From Epulopiscium sp. Nele67-Bin004 (GTDB taxonomy: Bacteria > Bacillota_A > Clostridia > Lachnospirales > Cellulosilyticaceae), in NCBI GenBank assembly GCA_002007315.1, contig LNZQ01000024.1, positions 1 to 21,601 of the forward strand: a stretch of DNA of 21,601 nucleotides, written 5' to 3'. The position numbers and the translations under genes are program-made. Positions within the stretch are counted from its first letter, which is position 1; each line of letters begins with the position of its first letter. Below, in pieces: positions 1-6,810 of the stretch. Under the pieces are notes generated by a model. That model saw only the letters and a program-made list of their open reading frames with translations. It made no database searches and had not been told where the DNA came from.

Positions 1-140
1 TGATTTTGGCAGGTGCTTTAATTGTTGGGGCAATACCTTTGTTTGTAAGCTTGTCTGTTAGACTTTATACAAAAAATATTTTGGGAACTTCACCAAAACT
101 TACGGCTAAAAATTTAGTTGGTATGGTAAAAAAATCGTAA
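1..140 (+). CDS. C-terminal end of a membrane protein (partial)
   Basis: An open frame runs in from the left edge and stops at TAA 138-140, giving the last 45 or so residues. It begins with a hydrophobic segment (ILAGALIVGAIPLFVSLSV) consistent with a final transmembrane helix, followed by a short basic tail ending in MVKKS. The tail suggests a cytoplasmic C-terminus of a polytopic permease, but the family cannot be identified from this fragment. A GC-rich hairpin begins 8 nt after the stop. Confidence 0.55.
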   Translation, partial: ILAGALIVGAIPLFVSLSVRLYTKNILGTSPKLTAKNLVGMVKKS

Positions 141-147
141 TACAAAT

Positions 148-170
148 AGGGTGGACAGCGTGCCGCCCTT
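148..170 (+). terminator. GC-rich hairpin after the membrane-protein gene
   Basis: GGGTGG (149-154) pairs with CCGCCC (163-168) around an 8-nt loop, with one T-G wobble. The stem is followed only by TTACATAAA, so as a rho-independent terminator it is weak. Its GGGTGG...CCGCCC core resembles the hairpin at 3935-3953 and the tandem units at 6811-6909, so it may be a member of a dispersed repeat family placed downstream of genes. Confidence 0.45.
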
Positions 171-244
171 ACATAAAAGCTATTTTTTATCTTGAACCTA
201 GGAGCTTACCTCCTATATCACTTTTGATATTTGTATCTTATTAA

Positions 245-274
245 TGGACTTTTCAGGTACAGATGTGATATAAT
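245..274 (+). promoter_or_regulatory. Promoter of the restriction-modification operon
   Basis: TATAAT at 269-274 is preceded by TGA, giving an extended -10. An 18-nt spacer separates it from TGGACT at 245-250, which matches TTGACA at four of six positions. Transcription would begin near 281, leaving a leader of about 30 nt before the ATG at 311. The start has a GAGGAG-type ribosome site at 297-303. Confidence 0.6.
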
Positions 275-310
275 AAGTTTCACTTATAAAATTGTACGAG
301 GAGACAACTC

Positions 311-937
311 ATGAATAGAGAAATTTATGAAATAATAAAGGAGCTTGCTGATAGTTATGCACAAGCTCTAAATGAAAAAGTTATTAACCGATTAGCAGAA
401 ATGCAACAAGATAATAATTCTCATCATTTAATTTATAGAGTATTGGGTATTTCTATCCAAGAAGGTTCAATGATTGACATTTATCAAAATAAAGGGCGTT
501 TTTTATATAATCATGCAGGTGCTTTTTTAGAAAAAGCTGCTACTATTTGTATGGCATATAAGTATCCAGAAAATGCTAGAAAAATCAAAATACCCAACAG
601 TATAGGCACTAAACCAAAAACATTTGAAATTGATTGTTTAGTTGGGGAATTTGCCCATGAAATAAAATGGCGCGATGCTACAACTGATGGTGATCACATT
701 ACTAAAGAGCATACAAGAGTTCAAGTAATTAAAAATGCTGGCTATATTCCAATAAGAGTAATGTTTTATTATCCAAATAGAGAGCAAGCGATCAAAGTTC
801 AACAAACATTAGAAACGCTATATCATGGAGTTGGTGGTTTTTACTATTATGGAGATGATGCTTGGAATTATATAGAGAAATTTACTGGTATCAACTTACT
901 TGAAATACTTCAGAACATAGCAGAGTCAAAGGAGTAA
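311..937 (+). CDS. Type II restriction endonuclease, ApaLI-like
   Basis: A 208-residue protein, predicted to be a homodimeric Mg-dependent nuclease that cuts unmethylated DNA. The centre shows a PD-(D/E)XK-type core: FEIDCL at about 105-110 (acidic metal ligand) and, after a short turn, HEIKW at about 117-121 (the ExK pair), followed by RDATTDGDHITKEHT. This core and the residues around it resemble the ApaLI family, whose prototype recognises GTGCAC; the family name is from memory of the motif. Size fits a stand-alone type II enzyme. The next gene, a DNA methyltransferase, starts 5 nt downstream with its ribosome site overlapping this gene's end, so the two form an operon. Actual specificity cannot be read from the sequence. 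Several GTGCAC sites exist in this window and would need protection if the specificity holds. Confidence 0.7.
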   Translation: MNREIYEIIKELADSYAQALNEKVINRLAEMQQDNNSHHLIYRVLGISIQEGSMIDIYQNKGRFLYNHAGAFLEKAATICMAYKYPENARKIKIPNSIGTKPKTFEIDCLVGEFAHEIKWRDATTDGDHITKEHTRVQVIKNAGYIPIRVMFYYPNREQAIKVQQTLETLYHGVGGFYYYGDDAWNYIEKFTGINLLEILQNIAESKE

Positions 938-942
938 AATTT

Positions 943-2148
943 ATGTTAATCAATAAAGATTGTCTTTATGGCATGAAAGAGTTAGAAAGTTCAACAATTG
1001 ATATGGTATATCTTGATCCTCCTTTCTTTACTCAAAAAGAACACAAATTAAAAGATATAAATGGTATACAATACTCCTTTGAAGATAAATGGGATTCAAT
1101 GCATGATTATATATCATACTTAAAAGTTAGATTGCAAGAAGCTAAAAGGTTGCTTAAAGATACTGGTACGATTTTTCTACATTGCGACACGACAGCATCA
1201 CATTATATAAAAATAATGCTAGATGATATTTTTGGATATGATAACTTCAGAAGCGAAATTGTATGGACGTATAAAAGATGGTCTAACTCAAAAAATGGTT
1301 TATTAAATGCACATCAGACAATATTTTTCTATAGCAAGAGTAAAAATTATAAATTTAATAAAATTCTTACCGACTATTCGGTCACTACAAATATCGATCA
1401 AATTTTGCAAGACAGAATTAGAAATGATAATGGTAAAACAGCGTATAAAACAGATATAGATGGCAACGTGGTATTAACAAATGAGAAAAAGGGAGTGCCA
1501 TTATCAGATGTATGGGATATACCTTTTTTGAACCCTAAAGCGAAAGAAAGAGTAGGTTATCCAACGCAAAAACCAATTTTATTGTTGGAACGAATATTAG
1601 ATATAAGTACACTAGAAGGAGATTTAGTGTTAGACCCATTTTGCGGAAGTGGAACTACTTTGGTTGCTGCACTTTTAAAAAATAGAAATTATATTGGTAT
1701 TGATAAAAATCCAGATGCTATACAATTATGCCATAAAAGATTGCAAGACCCTATAAAAACTGATTCAACTTTAATGAAACTTGGCAAAGCTAGTTATGAT
1801 GAAAAATCGAATTTTGAAAAAGGTATATTACAACATTTTGAATGCAATATTGTACAAAGAAATAAAGGTATAGACGCTATATTAATAAAATTGTATTTTA
1901 ATAGACCCATTGCAATACGAATTCAAAAAGAGAACGAACATCTATCCGATGCGATAAAGTTGTTGTCTATAGCTGCGAAAAAGAAGAATTGTATTGCGAC
2001 AGTTTTAATTAAAACATCAATCAGTTTGGAATTGTTAGAGGTTAAACCTCCTAGTGATATGCTTATTATTGATAGTTATGACTTAACTCTAAGCAATTAT
2101 CTGGAAAATTTGGAGTCAAAAATATTAAAAAGTATATCTAATTACTAA
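943..2148 (+). CDS. Site-specific DNA methyltransferase (N6-adenine/N4-cytosine type) with extra C-terminal domain
   Basis: A 401-residue amino-methyltransferase that would protect host sites from the endonuclease encoded just upstream. The catalytic motif IV is DMVYLDPPF at about residues 20-28. The S-adenosylmethionine motif I, VLDPFCGSGTT, lies near 230-240, followed by NYIGIDKN. Motif IV before motif I, with a variable target-recognition stretch between (about 90-200), is the beta-class order. DPPF is compatible with adenine or N4-cytosine methylation; 5-methylcytosine enzymes are excluded because they lack it. After residue 270 there is an additional 130-residue domain, with GIDAIL and AIRIQ spaced like a nuclease fold but without the usual ExK. 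The ribosome site AAGGAG overlaps the end of the endonuclease gene. Confidence 0.85.
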   Translation: MLINKDCLYGMKELESSTIDMVYLDPPFFTQKEHKLKDINGIQYSFEDKWDSMHDYISYLKVRLQEAKRLLKDTGTIFLHCDTTASHYIKIMLDDIFGYDNFRSEIVWTYKRWSNSKNGLLNAHQTIFFYSKSKNYKFNKILTDYSVTTNIDQILQDRIRNDNGKTAYKTDIDGNVVLTNEKKGVPLSDVWDIPFLNPKAKERVGYPTQKPILLLERILDISTLEGDLVLDPFCGSGTTLVAALLKNRNYIGIDKNPDAIQLCHKRLQDPIKTDSTLMKLGKASYDEKSNFEKGILQHFECNIVQRNKGIDAILIKLYFNRPIAIRIQKENEHLSDAIKLLSIAAKKKNCIATVLIKTSISLELLEVKPPSDMLIIDSYDLTLSNYLENLESKILKSISNY

Positions 2149-2171
2149 TTAAAAACATCTATAATTGTTAA

Positions 2172-2253
2172 AGGTTCTCAGACTGTATACAAATAATTAG
2201 TTTTATTTTAAATATCTGTGATTGGAGCTAATTATTTATAGTCTGATGAACCT
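2172..2253. terminator. Large inverted repeat between convergent genes, probable bidirectional terminator
   Basis: The left arm 2172-2200 and right arm 2228-2253 are inverted copies with small interruptions. AGGTTC pairs with GAACCT, CAGACT with AGTCTG, and AATAATTAG with CTAATTATT, around a loop of 27 nt. It sits between the stops of the methyltransferase gene (plus) and the anti-sigma gene (minus), the usual position for a shared terminator. Neither side has a long T-run, so a small palindromic element is an alternative. Confidence 0.55.
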
Positions 2254-2259
2254 GTTATC

Positions 2260-3297
2260 TTAAATAAAAATTTCTATCCCATCAATTATAATACATTCAA
2301 TTTGTTCAATAGGTGTCAATTTTATATCATAAAAATCAAAAATACTAATACTATCAAATGTTATATCACTGTTCAAGTCATCATAACGCATTTTAAACCC
2401 ATCAATATCTCCAACCAACTCTGGGTATCTTCCCTCATCAATACGAGTCCAAGAACGTTGTGAATACGGCAAAATTGTGCCATCAAACAGTTTAATAAAT
2501 ACATCTGGCTCGTTCATTCCTGTTGTATACAAATCACCCTCTATATTTATACCTAGTTTTGATATTTCGATATATTTAATATGAGAGTCATCAAACACAA
2601 TGTCAACATCTTTAGTTATAACTTCAGTGTTAGGCTTAAACTCAACCTCCATTTTCCAATTACCCGTAATGTCCCCGATATCATCAATTTTCAAAGTAAT
2701 GATTTTCCCGTCTGTTATTTTTTGTGTGGTATAAACTTGCAAAATGCTAGTTATTGTCGTGCCGTCATCACTTAACTTGCTACCTTTTAGCGAACTGCCA
2801 TAACTGCAATTTGGTATGTCAACTTCGATAGTTCCAATTTCGCTGTTTGTCCCAAATGTTGAACCATCGTCTTTTTGTGCAACAACTGTAATTATCGCCG
2901 AATAATTGTCAACTATAGCCGACTGAATTTGAGCTGTAACTCCCTTGTGTTGTGACACTGCTTGTGGCATTTGTACACTGTCAGCAACATAATCGGTGTT
3001 ACCCGTAATGTATGATGGTAAAATGTTGCTTGCGATAACGCTTGTACTAAAAATAGCAAGAGTAGCCACTAGTGGCAAAAACTTTTTATTTTTGTAAAAC
3101 TTATTCGGAAATTTTATTAAGTTAGTTTGTTTCGTAGTAATTTCGTTTTGGTCAGCTTGAGATACTTGTTTTTCTATACCTGTCACCACAAGTTGCTTAA
3201 CTTTGTTTGAGTCAACAGTAGTGGTAACTTCTAGTTCTATTTGTTCTAACATTTTGTCGTCAATGTCATTTGCTAAATCTACAAAATATTTTTTCAT
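2260..3297 (-). CDS. Probable anti-sigma factor, single-pass membrane protein
   Basis: A 345-residue protein encoded 4 nt after the ECF sigma gene, with its ribosome site AAAGGA inside the end of that gene. This is tight coupling typical of a sigma/anti-sigma pair. Residues 1-70 are hydrophilic and would be cytoplasmic, where the sigma factor would be held. Residues 73-92 (LPLVATLAIFSTSVIAS) form one transmembrane helix. The remaining 250 residues are extracytoplasmic and rich in beta-type strands and acidic residues, as in DUF4179-type anti-sigma proteins of clostridia and bacilli. No zinc-binding HxxxCxxC motif is visible in the N-terminal part, so it is not a ZAS-type anti-sigma. The role is inferred from layout and topology; no signal being sensed can be named. 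Confidence 0.65.
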   Translation of the reverse strand: MKKYFVDLANDIDDKMLEQIELEVTTTVDSNKVKQLVVTGIEKQVSQADQNEITTKQTNLIKFPNKFYKNKKFLPLVATLAIFSTSVIASNILPSYITGNTDYVADSVQMPQAVSQHKGVTAQIQSAIVDNYSAIITVVAQKDDGSTFGTNSEIGTIEVDIPNCSYGSSLKGSKLSDDGTTITSILQVYTTQKITDGKIITLKIDDIGDITGNWKMEVEFKPNTEVITKDVDIVFDDSHIKYIEISKLGINIEGDLYTTGMNEPDVFIKLFDGTILPYSQRSWTRIDEGRYPELVGDIDGFKMRYDDLNSDITFDSISIFDFYDIKLTPIEQIECIIIDGIEIFI

Positions 3298-3301
3298 AAT
3301 A

Positions 3302-3853
3302 TCAATCCTTTCTAAGTCCGTGTAAAATACAAATTTCTTGCAGTTTCTTTTTTGTTCGTGACAATTTTGTATGAACTGTATTTTCTTTTAGTTGTAGTTT
3401 GGTTGCGATATCTTTAATTTTTTCCATATAAAAATACCGTCTTATAAAAATTTCCTGCTCGGGCTGTTGCAATGTTTTAACGACTGTAACTAAGCTGTCT
3501 TGTAGCTCTTGTTGCAAAATGACATCTTCAGGGGTTTGGCTAGACACTTCTAAATGTTCTTCCATTTCAACAGTTAAAATATTATTTTTTCTTAAATAAT
3601 CTATTGTTATATTTCGGCTAATTCGTGCCATATAAGCTTTTGGGCTTCCATTTTCTAGTTCTAAATTATCCCGCTTATTCCAAATTTTTATAAATACATC
3701 TGCTGTAAGTTCTTCAACATCTTGTGAGCTTAATTGATTTGTGCTAACACGAGTAATTATAGTAGCCACGTAGTTTGAGTATTTATCTATTAAAGTTTGG
3801 AGGCTTTGCATGTCGCCGTTTCGCACTTGTAGCCATAAATTTATTTCATTCAA
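3302..3853 (-). CDS. ECF-type RNA polymerase sigma-70 factor
   Basis: A 183-residue sigma factor with regions 2 and 4 only. Region 2 spans about 10-90: the DVEELTADVFIKIW segment binds core polymerase, and AYMARISRNITIDYLRK reads the -10. Region 4 spans about 120-175: LQQPEQEIFIRRYFYMEKIKDIATKLQLKENTVHTKLSRTKKKL, a helix-turn-helix for the -35. (The last segment is split here as LQQPEQEIFIRRYF, then MEKIKDIATKLQL, then KENTVHTKLSRTKKKL.) The start codon is TTG at 3853, placed 7 nt after GGAGG; the nearby ATG is out of frame and hits a stop at once. The gene is followed by its probable anti-sigma factor and preceded by an ECF-like promoter, so self-activation is likely. Target genes elsewhere are unknown. 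Confidence 0.9.
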   Translation of the reverse strand: MNEINLWLQVRNGDMQSLQTLIDKYSNYVATIITRVSTNQLSSQDVEELTADVFIKIWNKRDNLELENGSPKAYMARISRNITIDYLRKNNILTVEMEEHLEVSSQTPEDVILQQELQDSLVTVVKTLQQPEQEIFIRRYFYMEKIKDIATKLQLKENTVHTKLSRTKKKLQEICILHGLRKD

Positions 3854-3886
3854 AAAATCTCCTCCTTTAAGTTGTGTATACTATAA

Positions 3887-3915
3887 TATACGAGAGATTT
3901 TTGCAAAACCTTTCA
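3887..3915 (-). promoter_or_regulatory. Candidate autoregulated ECF promoter of the sigma gene
   Basis: Read on the minus strand, TGAAAG (3915-3910) is followed after 17 nt by CGTATA (3892-3887). TGAAAC with about 16 nt to CGTA is the known pattern for sigma-W-like ECF factors. It lies about 35 nt upstream of the sigma start. A vegetative alternative is poorer: TTGCAA with 15 nt to TATAGT. The ECF reading therefore fits better, with self-activation the natural inference. Confidence 0.5.
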
Positions 3916-3927
3916 ATTTGTCACAAC

Positions 3928-3953
3928 AAAAAAAGAGTGGTCAGCGACCACCC
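3928..3953 (-). terminator. Rho-independent terminator of the pnuC operon
   Basis: On the minus strand GGGTGGTC (3953-3946), loop GCT, then GACCACTC (3942-3935) forms an 8-bp stem with one G-T wobble. It is followed at once by TTTTTTT (3934-3928). It ends the operon whose last gene stops at 3982. The stem sequence belongs to the same GGGYGGTC family as the hairpins at 149 and 6811. Confidence 0.85.
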
Positions 3954-3956
3954 ACA

Positions 3957-3975
3957 GAACGCTCATTGGGCGTTC
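3957..3975. repeat. Small perfect inverted repeat between pnuC stop and its terminator
   Basis: GAACGC (3957-3962) and GCGTTC (3970-3975) flank a 7-nt spacer. It lies 6 nt beyond the pnuC stop and 3 nt from the terminator stem. It may stack with the terminator or protect the transcript end. No other role can be seen. Confidence 0.45.
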
Positions 3976-3981
3976 CTATTT

Positions 3982-4677
3982 CTATGCCATTTTTCTCCAA
4001 TTGTTGTATCCATACACTGCATTAATAAGATATGCACTCCACATAACTATCATCGTTATAGCTGATGGGTCGTTTTCTAGTAGTAGAAGTACCCACATAA
4101 TTATCGAAATAATGTTGACGATAATCCACAACAACCACTGCTCTGAGTAGCGATTAACTTGCAAAAACAACGCAATAACCGAAACTATAGTCGTTGTCGC
4201 ATCAATAATAGCCAAATGTCCACCCAAATATACAAGCACTTGGTAATACACTAATATTGCTATAACCGTTGAAAAACCTAGTCTAATCATACCGTCTTTA
4301 GTTAAATTTCTAACGACAACTTCGCCATCTTCGCCTTGATTTTTTTTCCACATAAAAAACCCTACAAAGCACATCGGGAAAAAATAAAATGCATTTAACA
4401 TTGCCTCTCCGTACAACCTGCTGTTATAACATATGTAAGCATATAATGCTACGTTTACGATTGCAAAAGCATAGTTTACAAGCTTTCCTTTTGCACAAAG
4501 CACAACGCCTATAATTCCAGTAATACCACTAATTAACGCAATAAGCGAGTCTTGCCAAACGATAGATAATCCAATCATCGTTATTGTTGATACGATAAGC
4601 CAAGTTAGTTCAAACTTTGTCCAATCGTGAAAAAACTTTTTTAGTATGTTAGTTTCTGTTTGCTCGATGTTATTCAT
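3982..4677 (-). CDS. pnuC: Nicotinamide riboside transporter PnuC
   Basis: A 231-residue polytopic membrane protein with about seven hydrophobic helices. It facilitates uptake of nicotinamide riboside, which is trapped by phosphorylation inside the cell. Family features are the segments KLVNYAFAIVNVALYAYI and LYGEAMLNAFYFFPMCFVGF followed by MWKK, and near the end EQWLLWIIVNIISIIMW. The start is placed at ATG 4677, with GGGGGAA just upstream, rather than at a longer in-frame start inside the kinase gene. This ATG overlaps the kinase stop by 8 nt (ATGAATAA), implying translational coupling. Related transporters carry thiamine or riboflavin; the NiaR gene and operator-like palindromes upstream favour nicotinamide riboside here. 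Confidence 0.9.
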   Translation of the reverse strand: MNNIEQTETNILKKFFHDWTKFELTWLIVSTITMIGLSIVWQDSLIALISGITGIIGVVLCAKGKLVNYAFAIVNVALYAYICYNSRLYGEAMLNAFYFFPMCFVGFFMWKKNQGEDGEVVVRNLTKDGMIRLGFSTVIAILVYYQVLVYLGGHLAIIDATTTIVSVIALFLQVNRYSEQWLLWIIVNIISIIMWVLLLLENDPSAITMIVMWSAYLINAVYGYNNWRKMA

Positions 4678-5557
4678 AACTTTCCCCCTGCTTTTTGATA
4701 AATTCTGAACCTTTTGTTTGCACAACTTGTTTTGCTATGTTATGTGCCAAATTTGTAGCCCTTATATGTGACTTGCCAAGTGCTAACCCTACAATAAAGC
4801 CCCCAAGATGTGAGTCACCTGCCCCTGATGTGTCTATCGGAGTAACGGCTTGGGTTGTAATAGTAATAAAAGTTTTCTTGTTGTATAAAATTGTACCCTC
4901 TGGTCCAAGTGTTACAACTATCGTTGCGTCCGTATCCAACGCCAACACGGCATCTTCAACTGTAAGTTTGTTTGTAAAGTTTAGTATTTCAGGTTTGTTT
5001 AAATGGATAAACTTAGACAGTTTAAACATTTTGTTGATTTTGGACTTTTGTATATAAGTAATTCTAGGTGATGGTGCAAAAATAAGTTCAAGATGTGAAT
5101 TGTGTTCAAGAAAATTTAGTATAGCATTGTTCGTGTCTGCCTCGATGTCATATCCACACACATAAACTTTTGTGTAGTCTAGCGGATTTATAACGTCAAA
5201 CCAATTTGGGCTAATGTTGCTTTCAACTCCAAGTAGCGTTATAAAAGTACGTTCGCCACTTTTTTCAACTAACGTTAGACAGTGACCGTTGTCAGCTTGC
5301 CCGACATCTAACAAAATATCAATATTTTTTTGTGTTAGAGATTGACGAATTAACTCGGCATTTTTGCCAACTCCGATAGGTGAGAGTAAATCAAATGGCA
5401 CATCAAACGCCCTAAGCACGTTTGCAACGTTTAGGGCACAGCCCCCAACTGATACAAGCTCATTTGAGGCAACAATGTCATCACCCGATGATGGTAAAGC
5501 GTCAATATACATCATAATATCAACTATTGTAGCTCCGATTACAAGTATTTTTTCCAT
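4670..5557 (-). CDS. PfkB/ribokinase-family kinase, YegV-like; candidate nicotinamide riboside kinase
   Basis: A 295-residue ATP-dependent small-molecule kinase. The N-terminal PfkB motif is VGGCALNVA at about 36-44. The C-terminal signature DTSGAGDSHLGGF lies near 241-253, and its GAGD contains the catalytic aspartate and anion hole. IVVTLGPEGT precedes it as the ATP-side strand. Length is normal for the family. Start ATG 5557 has AAAGGA upstream; the longer frame would begin before the promoter. It shares an operon with pnuC (8-nt overlap), and its promoter carries two NiaR-type palindromes. No NadR- or Nrk-type nicotinamide riboside kinase is seen nearby. The inference is that this enzyme traps imported nicotinamide riboside; a sugar or other nucleoside remains possible because PfkB substrates are hard to predict. 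Confidence 0.8.
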   Translation of the reverse strand: MEKILVIGATIVDIMMYIDALPSSGDDIVASNELVSVGGCALNVANVLRAFDVPFDLLSPIGVGKNAELIRQSLTQKNIDILLDVGQADNGHCLTLVEKSGERTFITLLGVESNISPNWFDVINPLDYTKVYVCGYDIEADTNNAILNFLEHNSHLELIFAPSPRITYIQKSKINKMFKLSKFIHLNKPEILNFTNKLTVEDAVLALDTDATIVVTLGPEGTILYNKKTFITITTQAVTPIDTSGAGDSHLGGFIVGLALGKSHIRATNLAHNIAKQVVQTKGSEFIKKQGESYE

Positions 5558-5580
5558 GTAATATATCCTTTCTTTGGTAG

Positions 5581-5628
5581 GTGTCTTGACATATACCATA
5601 TCACACAAAAAGATAGGTGTCAAGACAC
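5581..5628 (-). promoter_or_regulatory. Kinase-pnuC promoter with two probable NiaR operators
   Basis: On the minus strand TTGACA (5623-5618), a 17-nt spacer and TATGGT (5600-5595) form the promoter. A perfect palindrome GTGTCAAGACAC (5617-5628) overlaps the -35. A near-copy GTGTCTTGACAT (5581-5592) overlaps the predicted transcription start near 5588. The two centres are 36 nt apart, both preceded by AGG on the plus strand. Placement is ideal for repression. NiaR is encoded immediately upstream, so it is the likely binder. Confidence 0.75.
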
Positions 5629-5633
5629 AAATA

Positions 5634-6140
5634 CTAACTAACTAAAAATCCTTTTTGGTTTAGTGCAGAAACTACTTTGTTGTAATGGTCAGTAGTTGGA
5701 CAGCATATTTTATGAAAGTGAAAATCTTTTGTTAGGTGGCACAACAATTGTACGTTTTCTTGGGTAAGCTTTTTGGCGAAATTATCGGCATCTTCACGTG
5801 TAAAAATGTATAACGGCCCTGATAGTTGCCCATAAATGCTATGTTCAACAGTAACATCGATTACGCCACATTCATTATCAACAATTGTGTATAGCTCGTC
5901 TAACAGCTGATGCTCGGTGTGTTTACAAGCGATAGTGTATGTTAGATGTGGTTGTTTTTCGACAATGTAACCTCTAGGGGTTGCGATGATTTGTTCGCCA
6001 CGTGCACGAAGTAGGGCAATGTCTCCAACTATAACTTGGCGACTAACTGAAAATTGTTTTCCAAATGTCGTTGCACTAATAGGGTCTGAAGCCTCGCTTA
6101 ATTGTTTCAAAATAATTGTTTTTCTGTCATCTCCATTCAT
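5634..6140 (-). CDS. niaR: NiaR-type transcriptional repressor of NAD biosynthesis and salvage (HTH_11 plus 3H domain)
   Basis: A 168-residue regulator. Residues 5-55 form a winged helix-turn-helix (KQLSEASDPISATTFGKQF, then SVSRQVIVGDIALLRARG). Residues 70-168 form the 3H domain named for conserved histidines: CKHTEH near 73-78, VEHSIYG near 98-104, and HFHKI near 141-145. In this family the 3H domain senses nicotinic acid and turns on repression of niacin uptake and NAD synthesis genes. The start ATG 6140 has AGGAGG. The gene lies just upstream of the kinase-pnuC promoter but in the same direction, with a stop 6 nt from the nearer palindrome. Its own upstream region shows a TATAAT (6168-6163) with a poor -35 and no GTGTC palindrome, so it seems not to be autoregulated. 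Confidence 0.9.
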   Translation of the reverse strand: MNGDDRKTIILKQLSEASDPISATTFGKQFSVSRQVIVGDIALLRARGEQIIATPRGYIVEKQPHLTYTIACKHTEHQLLDELYTIVDNECGVIDVTVEHSIYGQLSGPLYIFTREDADNFAKKLTQENVQLLCHLTKDFHFHKICCPTTDHYNKVVSALNQKGFLVS

Positions 6141-6200
6141 GTTACTACCTCCTTTCTACAATATTATACCTAATTTTATGTAAAAAATAAATGATATCTA

Positions 6201-6230
6201 TTGCTTATTTTTAGCAATATAGGGTATAAT
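6201..6230 (+). promoter_or_regulatory. Promoter of the 6263 gene with small inverted repeat
   Basis: TTGCTT (6201-6206), an 18-nt spacer and TATAAT (6225-6230) form the promoter. TTGCT (6201-6205) and AGCAA (6213-6217) make a short inverted repeat overlying the -35, a possible operator. It lies in the divergent region shared with niaR. The predicted transcript start is near 6237, which rules out the longer ATG at 6233. Confidence 0.55.
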
Positions 6231-6262
6231 GAATGTATATTTTACAGAAAGGAGAAATTGAA

Positions 6263-6793
6263 ATGGCAGTTGAAAATAAATTTAAAAAACTAAAAATCGC
6301 CTATGATGAAAATGTTGGATTGCCAATATTTTTGTATGATGGCTCATTTTATACTGATATTTTATTTAGATTATATGCAAAATATCCTACATTAAAAGCC
6401 GAAACGGCTAACCCAGCTTACGATTTTATTATGCAAAATCCTAACTATGCGGAGCTTAAAGAAGCTATTGAAAAAGAGGGTATTACATTTAGAACTGAAA
6501 CTGATTCAAATTCAGAATCGCAATTTGAAATTAAGTCTGAAATTAGAGGGCTTAAATTTTTATTAGATTTCTTTGAAAAAGGTCCAAATGTGTATGAAAA
6601 CTTTGATATAAAAAAATATGTTCGTCGTTGGCAAGACATTAAAGGTGTTGCACGTCGTGAAATTGCATTAGAATCAAGCATAAACTGGACAAAATTGTTA
6701 CAATACAAAGTTGATTTGTTGCTTTATTATGGACTTGAATATGAATCAGACGTTTTGTATGCAGCAATTAAGGGCGTAGAAGAAAGCGTATAA
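6263..6793 (+). CDS. Hypothetical cytoplasmic protein
   Basis: A 176-residue soluble protein of no recognised family. It has no signal peptide, no transmembrane helix and no cysteine cluster. The composition is rich in charged and aromatic residues (FLYDGSFYTDILFRLYAKYP near 18-37), with predicted helices toward the end (WTKLLQYKVDLLLYYGLEYE). The start ATG 6263 is chosen because AGAAAGGAG lies at 6246-6254, whereas the in-frame ATG at 6233 precedes the ribosome site and lies at the promoter. It has its own promoter and is followed by three hairpin repeats and then endonuclease V. The promoter pair with niaR does not by itself imply a role in NAD metabolism. Confidence 0.75.
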   Translation: MAVENKFKKLKIAYDENVGLPIFLYDGSFYTDILFRLYAKYPTLKAETANPAYDFIMQNPNYAELKEAIEKEGITFRTETDSNSESQFEIKSEIRGLKFLLDFFEKGPNVYENFDIKKYVRRWQDIKGVARREIALESSINWTKLLQYKVDLLLYYGLEYESDVLYAAIKGVEESV

Positions 6794-6810
6794 TTCGTTG
6801 TGACAATAAA

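Noticed and set aside
141..310. Small gene between the membrane-protein tail and the endonuclease
   Set aside because: No start with a ribosome site gives a meaningful frame; the stretch holds a hairpin and the operon promoter only.
3810..4065. Short plus-strand frames opposite the sigma gene start and pnuC end
   Set aside because: They run across the ECF promoter and the pnuC terminator, and have neither ribosome sites nor protein features.
4678..4725. Longer start for pnuC at 4725
   Set aside because: It adds 16 residues inside the kinase gene with no ribosome site, while ATG 4677 has GGGGGAA and starts at the normal family position.
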